From: Rhodocyclaceae bacterium
GTDB lineage: Bacteria > Pseudomonadota > Gammaproteobacteria > Burkholderiales > Rhodocyclaceae
Assembly: GCA_030682175.1 (NCBI GenBank)
Contig: JAUXOM010000028.1
Coordinates: 1-64,000 of the forward strand
Direction: 5' to 3'
DNA: 64,000 nucleotides
Shown: positions 26,302-32,929 of the stretch, piece after piece
Layout of the letters: each line of letters starts with the position of its first letter
How positions within the stretch are numbered: the stretch's first letter is position 1
The notes under the pieces: model-generated
Seen by the model: the letters and a program-made list of their open reading frames with translations, nothing else
What the model was told of the DNA's origin: nothing
Database searches by the model: none
Position numbers and translations under genes: made by a program

Positions 26302-29283
26302 TCACGCCAGCAAGGAATCAAGCTGATCGAACACGGCGTGCAACTCGGCCGCGAAGCGCGGGCGCAGGTCGTTCAAGGTTTCACGCTGCCCGGCTTTGCC
26401 CGCCTGCTCCATGGCTGCGCACAACTCGCCCAGCGCCAGCGCGCCGAACGAGCGCGCCGAGGATTTCAATTTGTGCGCCAGCGCTGCTGCCTGCGCCGAC
26501 TGACCGGCGTCGATCGCAATCGTGATTTCGCTGGCGATTCCAAGGGCGCTGGCGCGAAAACTGCGCAAGAACTTGTCGATCACGGCCGGGTCGTCGCCGA
26601 CCAGCTGTTCGAGAACGCTCACATCGAGATGAAGGGCCGCTGGTGTGCTGGCGCCCGCCGCTTCTGGCCTTGCTGCCGCTGGCAGCGCTGCCTCCGGCAT
26701 CGGCAAGGCCACCGGGGGCAGCCATTTTTCCAGCGTCGCCTTGAGATTCACCAGTTGCACCGGCTTGCTCAGGTAGTCGTCCATGCCGACTTCGCGGCAG
26801 CGCTGCGCCTCGCCCTTGAGGGCATTGGCTGTGAGGGCAATGATCGGGAGACGGCGCTGGCCGGACAGCGCGGACTCGGCGGCGCGAATCGCTGCGGTCA
26901 ATTGATAGCCGTCCATCTCCGGCATGTGCAGGTCGCTCAGCAGCAGGGCGTAATCACCGCTGTGCCAGCGCGCCAAAGCGGCGCGGCCATCGACGGCGAC
27001 GTCCGCCGTCAGGCCGAGCAGTTTGAGTTGTTGCAGGATCACTTCCTGGTTGGTCTCGTTGTCTTCGGCGACCAGGATCAGCCGGCCTTGTTCGATGGCC
27101 TGCTCGCGGGTCGGCGGCGCGGGCTTGTCCCTGGACTCTGCCGGCAGTTCCGCCCGGGTGTCACTCTCGATGCGGCCGGCGGCGAGCGCGACGGCCTGCA
27201 GGAAGGTCAGCCGGTGCATGGCTTCGGCATCCAGCGTGACGACATCCGTTCTGAGCCGCGGCTTGCGACGCCGGCCCCGCTCGATGACCACCAGGTCGGA
27301 GGTGCCCGCGGCCGTTTCGTGTGCGATGGTGACGAAGTGGGCGTCGAGGCCGGCGCGGGCACGGCAGGCGGCGTGCAGTTCGTCGAGCGGCGGGCGCCCG
27401 GCGGGCGCATCGACGACGAAGACCCACGGGCCGGGCGGAAGGCCGGCGATCAATGGCCGGGCCGCGGCCAGATCGGGAGCGCGCTCGACCCGCGCGCCGG
27501 CGTGCGCCAGATAGGCGGCGAGATCATCGGCCAGGCTGCCTGCGCCGCCCAGCACCAGGCAGGACAGCCCGGCGACATCGACATCGGCTGCGGGCGCGGG
27601 TGTTGTAGCGGCTTGCTCGGGTGCCAGCGCAAACGGCAGGCGCACGCTGAAGGTGGCGCCTTGCCCCGGGGCACTGTGTACCGCAATCTCGCCGCCCATC
27701 AACTCCACCAGCTGGCGCGATATCGCCAGCCCCAGCCCGGTGCCGCCGAAGCGCCGCGTGGTCGAGCTGTCGGCCTGGCTGAACGAGGTGAACAGCCTGG
27801 CCTGGGTGGCCGCGTCCATGCCGATGCCGTTATCGCTCACCTGCAAGCTCACCGCCGTCTCGCCAGCGCCGACTTTCTCCAGTACCGCACGCACCCTGAC
27901 GCACCCGGGTCGCCCCGGGTCAGCGGAAAACTTGATCGCGTTGTTGGTGAGGTTGAGCAGCACCTGGCGCAGCCGCGTCGCGTCGCCCAGCACGACTTTG
28001 GGCAAGGCCGGGTCGGTGAACAGCGTCAGCTCGACGCCTTTCCTGTGAGCCAACTGGTCGAGCAGGTCGCAGACATCTTCCACCAGCGTGGCGATGTCCA
28101 GGGGCGCGTGCTCGATCTCCAGCTTGCCGGCCTCGATCTTGGAGAAGTCGAGGATGTCGTCGATGATGCCGAGCAGCGCGAGCGCCGAGCCGCGGATCAG
28201 CTCGACCATGCCCACCTGGTCGCTGCGGAGGCTGGTCTGGGCCAGCACGTCGACCATGCCGATGACGCCGTTCATCGGCGTGCGGATCTCGTGACTCATC
28301 GCGGCAAGAAAAGCCGACTTGGCCTGACTGGCCTGCTCGGCCTCCTGTCGCGCGCGTTCCAGTTCCTGGGTGCGTGCCGCCACCCGCGACTCCAGATCCT
28401 CGTTGGCCCGCTGCAGAGCCAGTTCGGCCTGCTTGCGTGCGCTGATATCGACATGGGCGATCACCGCATAGGCCGCATCCTTGACCACAAAACGGCTGCC
28501 GCGGCAGGTAAACCAGCGCTCCTGCTGGGGAGAGTGGCAGGGATACTCAAAACTGCCTTCCGTCCGTTGCCCGCCCAGCAGGTCCTCGATCAGCCTGGTG
28601 GCTGCGGATGCACTCTCGTCACCCGCAGCCTGGACTTGTTGACAGGTACCCAGATAGCTCGCACCTTCGCTGCACGCCGCCGCGGGCAGGCCGTTCTGTT
28701 GGGCAAACTTTCGCCATTGGATGTTGGTCAGCATGATGCGCCCGCTGCTGTCCAGCACGGCGATATGGGCGGGCAAGGCATCGAGCGTGGCACGGGTGAA
28801 CAGGTTCGCTTCGGCCTGCCTGGCCAGGACCTGCTCGCGTGCCCGGGCGATGCCGGCCTGGTGCTGCTGCACGGCGGCGCGCAGGCGGGCGATCAGTATC
28901 CTGCGGTCGAAGGGCTTGGTGACGTAGTCGGTCGCGCCGGCATCCAGCCCGCGCAACAGGTCGTCCGTCGAATCCTGCGTCGTCAGCATGATCACCGGCA
29001 GCAACCGGAGAGATTCGTCGGCACGAATCCGGCGGCAGGTTTCGATGCCGTCGATGCCCGGCATGTTCACATCCAGCAGCACCACGTCCACGACTTCTTT
29101 GGCCAGCAGCTCCAGCGCCTGCTCGCCACTGGCCGCCTCGCTGACCTGGTATGCGTCACCCGCCAGGGTGGCCCGCACCAGCATGCGGTTGGTCGCCATG
29201 TCATCGACGACCAGCACCCGGCACGGGGCCGCTTCGTCGTCGGCCATGGCAAGGGGCGCAAGCTCAAGATCTTTTGGGCTCAA
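26302..29283 (-). CDS. Hybrid kinase REC-PAS-HisKA-HATPase-pseudoREC-REC-Hpt
   Basis: A 993-residue soluble kinase. Domains in order: a receiver (20-140) with DVVLLDVNMPGIDG; PAS (about 155-280); a helical linker; HisKA with MSHEIRTPMNGVIG; an ATPase domain with NAIKFSADPG, DNGIGMD and [10 protein letters not shown]; a receiver-like domain whose core reads CLVLGGAG and VFVVDAPAG; an intact receiver with LLLSDLHMPEMDG; and a C-terminal Hpt with ALAHKLKSSARSFG. The tail order recalls BvgS/EvgS phosphorelays but without a periplasmic sensor. Its first receiver is nearly the same as that of the HD-GYP protein. It is coupled by ATGA to the upstream kinase gene. Confidence 0.93.
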   Translation of the reverse strand: MSPKDLELAPLAMADDEAAPCRVLVVDDMATNRMLVRATLAGDAYQVSEAASGEQALELLAKEVVDVVLLDVNMPGIDGIETCRRIRADESLRLLPVIMLTTQDSTDDLLRGLDAGATDYVTKPFDRRILIARLRAAVQQHQAGIARAREQVLARQAEANLFTRATLDALPAHIAVLDSSGRIMLTNIQWRKFAQQNGLPAAACSEGASYLGTCQQVQAAGDESASAATRLIEDLLGGQRTEGSFEYPCHSPQQERWFTCRGSRFVVKDAAYAVIAHVDISARKQAELALQRANEDLESRVAARTQELERARQEAEQASQAKSAFLAAMSHEIRTPMNGVIGMVDVLAQTSLRSDQVGMVELIRGSALALLGIIDDILDFSKIEAGKLEIEHAPLDIATLVEDVCDLLDQLAHRKGVELTLFTDPALPKVVLGDATRLRQVLLNLTNNAIKFSADPGRPGCVRVRAVLEKVGAGETAVSLQVSDNGIGMDAATQARLFTSFSQADSSTTRRFGGTGLGLAISRQLVELMGGEIAVHSAPGQGATFSVRLPFALAPEQAATTPAPAADVDVAGLSCLVLGGAGSLADDLAAYLAHAGARVERAPDLAAARPLIAGLPPGPWVFVVDAPAGRPPLDELHAACRARAGLDAHFVTIAHETAAGTSDLVVIERGRRRKPRLRTDVVTLDAEAMHRLTFLQAVALAAGRIESDTRAELPAESRDKPAPPTREQAIEQGRLILVAEDNETNQEVILQQLKLLGLTADVAVDGRAALARWHSGDYALLLSDLHMPEMDGYQLTAAIRAAESALSGQRRLPIIALTANALKGEAQRCREVGMDDYLSKPVQLVNLKATLEKWLPPVALPMPEAALPAAARPEAAGASTPAALHLDVSVLEQLVGDDPAVIDKFLRSFRASALGIASEITIAIDAGQSAQAAALAHKLKSSARSFGALALGELCAAMEQAGKAGQRETLNDLRPRFAAELHAVFDQLDSLLA

Positions 29284-31949
29284 TGGGTGTCTCCGTGGGT
29301 GTCTCCGCTGCCGGCCAGCGGCAGGCTGATGCTGAATGTGGTGCCGGTGCCGACTTCGCTGGCGACCTCGATGCTGCCCCCCATCGCTTCGACCAGGCGC
29401 TGGGCGATGGTGAGGCCGATGCCGCTGCCCTCGATCTCGCTGCGTTCGGCGCCGAGACGCTCGAAAGGCTTGAAGATGTCTTGCAGCCGCTCGGCGGCAA
29501 TGCCGGGGCCGGTATCGCTGACCGTGAGGCGCAGCATGCCGCCCGCGTCCGCCCGCGCCGCCAGCCGGATCTCGCCCGTCTCCCGGTTGTACTTGACGGC
29601 GTTGAAGAGCAGGTTGAGCAGCACCTGCTGTAGCCGCATGCGGTCGGCAAGCACAGCAAGGCCTGGCGCCAGTTCGATATGCAGGGCGATCCGGCGCCTG
29701 GCGGCCAGGGGCTGAATGAGCTCACGGCACTCATCGGCCAGCGGTGCCAGCGCCACCGGCGCCAGCAACAGGTCGAGGCGGCCCGCGTCGATCCTGGCGA
29801 GGTCGAATACCGCGTTGATCAGTTCCAGCAGGTGGTGGCCGGCCTTGAGGATTTCGGCGACACTCCGCTGCTGCTCGGCGCCCAGCGCGCTGTCGTATTC
29901 GAGCACCTGGGCGAAGCCGAGGATTAAATTCAAGGGCGTGCGCAGTTCGTGGCTCATGCTCGACAGAAAATCCGACTTCGCGCGGTTGGCGCGCTCGGCC
30001 GCCTCGCGTGAGGCAACCAGTTTCGCCTCGGCGGCCTTGCGCCCCCCGATGTCCTGCACCACACCGAGCATGTGCGCCGCCTTGCCGTCGGCGTCGCGCG
30101 TCACGGCACCGCGCTCCTGCAGCCAGTGCACCGTGCCGTCGGGCCAGACCACCCGATGCTCGATGTCATAGAGCTGGTCGTGTGCGATGCAGGTGTTGAC
30201 GGCGTCGATCACGCGCTGGCGGTCATCGGGGTGGACGGCGGCGAGGAAATTGTCGTAGCTGGTCTCCAGTTCGCCTTCGGCATAGCCGAACAGCGCGGCG
30301 ATACGCTCGGACCAGTACAGATCGCCGGTCTGGATGTCCCAGTCCCAGCAGCCGACGTTGGCATAGATCTGGCTGCGCCGCAGCCGCTCCTTGGCGATGC
30401 GCAGGCTTTCCTGGGTCTCCTTGATGGCGGTGATGTCGGTGCGGATCGCAACGTACTGGTACACATTGCCGTCCGCGTCGACGAAAGGCGTGATGGTGGT
30501 TTTCATCCAGCAGAAACTGCCGTCCTTGCGCCGGTCGCGTATCTCGCCATGCCAGACCTTGCCGCTCTTGATCGTGCTCCACATGTCCTGATAGAAGGCG
30601 ACCGGATGCAGCCCGGAATTGAGGATGTTGTGGCTGTGTTTAAGCAGTTCCTCGAGGCGGTAGCCGCTCATCAGGCAAAACGCCGGATTGGCGTAGGTGA
30701 TCAGGCCGGCGGCGTCGGCGACGCTGACCAGGGCATGCTGGTCGAGCGCCAGATGCTCGCGCTCCCGCTCGTAAAGGGTGATCTGCAGGCGCTGCAGGGT
30801 CTCGGTGTTCTGTCGGGCCCGCCGGGCACGCGCGCTCACTGCCGCGACCAGGTGTTCGGGCCGCACCGGCTTGACCAGAAAATCGTCGCCGCCGAGGTTG
30901 AGCGCCAGCAGTTGCTTGCTCAGGTCGGTTTCGGCGGAGAGAAACAGGATCGGCAGGTTCATGTGGCGGTCATGCTCGCGGATCACCGCCGCCAGCTCCG
31001 GCCCGCTGGCCTCCGGCATGTAGACGTCGAGCACCACTACGTCCGGCACGAACCGCGCCAGCGCATCGAGGGTTTCCAGCGGCCGGGCGATGGCGAGAAC
31101 CTCGAAGCCGGCCTCGCGCAGCACGGCGGCATGGTAGTCCAGCACTGCGTCGTCATTGTCCACCAGCAGCACGCGCAAGGGCTGGGGCGGCATGCGGGTG
31201 AGGACGTCGAGCTGCGCGCAGAGCTGGTCGGGATCGACCGGCTTGACCAGGTAACGGCTGGCGCCGGCCCGGTAAGCGGCCAGGTGTGCGGCGATGTCGT
31301 CACGCACCGACACGAACACCACCGGAACGCCGTTGCCGGCACCCAGGCCCAGCGTGGCAACGGTGGTGGCACCGGCCGTATCGCCTTGCGCAAAGATCAT
31401 GTCCATCACCACCGCGGCAGGCCGCTCGTCGAGCTTGCTGCGGATGACGGCACTGAAATCCGCCGGGTCGCTGAAGTGGCGCACGCGGAAGCCATGACCC
31501 AGCAGGCGCTGGCGCAGGAACTCGGCCTGGGGCAGATCATCCTCGACCAGGTGGACCAGCGGCGCGCGTTGCGGCCGGGGCGGCAGTTCGGGCGACGGTA
31601 GTTCGGGCGCGTCGCTGGCCAGGCTGAAGGTGACGCGCCGCGCCAGGCGGTCGAGCGCTTCCAGGATAGCCTGCCAGGCGGCGGCATCCGGGGGCTGGCC
31701 GCTGTCCAGCGTGTTGGCCAGGGCGTTTTCGAGCCTGCGGGCGACGTCGGACACCGCGGCGAGGCCGAAGGTGCCGGCCGAGCCGGTCAGGCCGTGCACC
31801 AGGCGATGCAGTGTCTGCGCCTGTTCCACCTGCCAGGCCGCCGGGTCGAGGCCGGCAAACGCCGCGCGAATGGCGGCAAGCCGCCCATTCAGTTGTTTCA
31901 GGTATTGCGCGCGGAATTCGGCGAGCTTTGCGGCAGCGCTACTGTTCAT
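29280..31949 (-). CDS. Hpt-REC-REC-PAS-PAS histidine kinase
   Basis: The start MNSSAAAKL at 31949 follows AGAAGG; the upstream part of the longer frame shows no domain. The 889-residue protein starts with an Hpt domain (VHGLTGSAGTFG). Two receivers follow, with AVVMDMIFAQGD and DVVVLDVYMPEASG, then two PAS domains (the first near ALVSVADAAGLITYANPA). HisKA has [14 protein letters not shown], and the ATPase has NAVKYNRETG, DTGPGIA and GSGIGLTI. Having Hpt and receivers before the sensor domains is unusual and matches the head of the GGDEF protein at 5986, so the two share an ancestor. No membrane segment is seen. It is translationally coupled to the kinase at 26302. Confidence 0.92.
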   Translation of the reverse strand: MNSSAAAKLAEFRAQYLKQLNGRLAAIRAAFAGLDPAAWQVEQAQTLHRLVHGLTGSAGTFGLAAVSDVARRLENALANTLDSGQPPDAAAWQAILEALDRLARRVTFSLASDAPELPSPELPPRPQRAPLVHLVEDDLPQAEFLRQRLLGHGFRVRHFSDPADFSAVIRSKLDERPAAVVMDMIFAQGDTAGATTVATLGLGAGNGVPVVFVSVRDDIAAHLAAYRAGASRYLVKPVDPDQLCAQLDVLTRMPPQPLRVLLVDNDDAVLDYHAAVLREAGFEVLAIARPLETLDALARFVPDVVVLDVYMPEASGPELAAVIREHDRHMNLPILFLSAETDLSKQLLALNLGGDDFLVKPVRPEHLVAAVSARARRARQNTETLQRLQITLYEREREHLALDQHALVSVADAAGLITYANPAFCLMSGYRLEELLKHSHNILNSGLHPVAFYQDMWSTIKSGKVWHGEIRDRRKDGSFCWMKTTITPFVDADGNVYQYVAIRTDITAIKETQESLRIAKERLRRSQIYANVGCWDWDIQTGDLYWSERIAALFGYAEGELETSYDNFLAAVHPDDRQRVIDAVNTCIAHDQLYDIEHRVVWPDGTVHWLQERGAVTRDADGKAAHMLGVVQDIGGRKAAEAKLVASREAAERANRAKSDFLSSMSHELRTPLNLILGFAQVLEYDSALGAEQQRSVAEILKAGHHLLELINAVFDLARIDAGRLDLLLAPVALAPLADECRELIQPLAARRRIALHIELAPGLAVLADRMRLQQVLLNLLFNAVKYNRETGEIRLAARADAGGMLRLTVSDTGPGIAAERLQDIFKPFERLGAERSEIEGSGIGLTIAQRLVEAMGGSIEVASEVGTGTTFSISLPLAGSGDTHGDTH

Positions 31950-32080
31950 TTCCCGACCTTCTTTTGGTTTGTTCCCGATGGCTGCGGGCTGTGGCGCCGT
32001 GCAAGCTCGCGCCACCCCGCAGGTCATGCCGTCACAGCGCAACAGCTATAACTAATTGGGAAGAATGATGCCAGCTCGTG

Positions 32081-32250
32081 GCGGCGCGGCCTATCGGGGT
32101 AAACGGTAAATGGCCCGCCAAATACCTTAGGGAAATGCTGAACAAGTCCAGATTCGCACTCATTCCGGCGCAAGCCGGAATCCAGTGTTTTCAGACACCT
32201 GGACACCGGCCTGCGCCGGTGTGACGGACTTATTCGGTGTTTCCTTAGCG
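32081..32250. repeat. MITE-like dispersed repeat, copy 3
   Basis: It is the best-preserved copy: the lead GGTAAATGGCCCGCCAAATA, left end CTTAGGGAAATGCTGAACAA, hairpins ATTCCGGCGCAAGCCGGAAT and CACCGGCCTGCGCCGGTG, and right end GACTTATTCGGTGTTTCCTTAG. It fills most of the gap between the kinase at 29280 and the NarL-type regulator; the remainder of 31950-32275 shows no gene. Confidence 0.8.
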
Positions 32251-32275
32251 CGCGAAAACCCGGCGGTGTCGGGGA

Positions 32276-32929
32276 CTATTCTTCCGCCGAGATCAGGCCG
32301 CTGCGGATGGCAAAACGCACCAACCCCGCGATATCGCGGATTTCGAGCCGTTCCATCAGCTGGGCGCGATGGGTCTCCACGGTCTTGATGCTGACATCGA
32401 GGTCTGCGGCGATTTGCTTGGTGCTCAGGCCGCGCGCGATGAGTTGCAGGATTTCCCGCTGGCGCAGGGACAGCGCATCCAGCGGGGACAGCCCGCTGGC
32501 CGCGGGTCGCACGTACTTGTTGACCAGTGCGCCCGATACCCGGGGACTCAGATAGGTCTCGCCCCGGGCGACGACCTGGAGCGCCGTTTCAAGTTCCTCC
32601 GGCGTCGCGTCCTTGAGCAGGTAGCCGGCCACACCGGCCTGCAGGGCCTGGGCAACATATTCGACGTCGCCATGCATCGACAGGATCACCACGCGGGTTT
32701 GCGGAAAGCGCAGCCGCATCTGCGCCGCGACTTCGATACCGCTGAGGTCGGGCATGGAGATGTCGAGCAGCGCGATATCCGGCGCGGTTTTTTCGGTAAG
32801 GTCCAGCGCCGCCTGGCCGCCATCGGCCTCGGCGACGATCTCGATCCTGGCAAAGGACTGCAGCAGCATGCGGATGCCGCTGCGCACCACCGTATGGTCA
32901 TCGGCCAACAGCAGACGCAGCGGCTTCAT
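32276..32929 (-). CDS. NarL/FixJ-family response regulator
   Basis: A 217-residue transcription regulator and the only DNA-binding output protein in the signalling block. The receiver (1-120) has LADDHTVV and IALLDISMPDLSG, and the Lys lies in YLLKDA. The C-terminal LuxR-type helix-turn-helix reads LSLRQREILQLIARGLSTKQ and ends in KTVETHRAQLMERL. It overlaps the upstream NarX-type kinase gene by 4 bp, so the two form a two-component pair. Target genes cannot be told from this window. Confidence 0.94.
   Translation of the reverse strand: MKPLRLLLADDHTVVRSGIRMLLQSFARIEIVAEADGGQAALDLTEKTAPDIALLDISMPDLSGIEVAAQMRLRFPQTRVVILSMHGDVEYVAQALQAGVAGYLLKDATPEELETALQVVARGETYLSPRVSGALVNKYVRPAASGLSPLDALSLRQREILQLIARGLSTKQIAADLDVSIKTVETHRAQLMERLEIRDIAGLVRFAIRSGLISAEE

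Noticed and set aside
25051-29715. A plus-strand open frame of 1,554 codons
   Set aside because: It is antisense to the REC-EAL gene and a hybrid kinase that both have complete domain motifs. It is an effect of high GC and third-position bias; no domain or ribosome site is seen.
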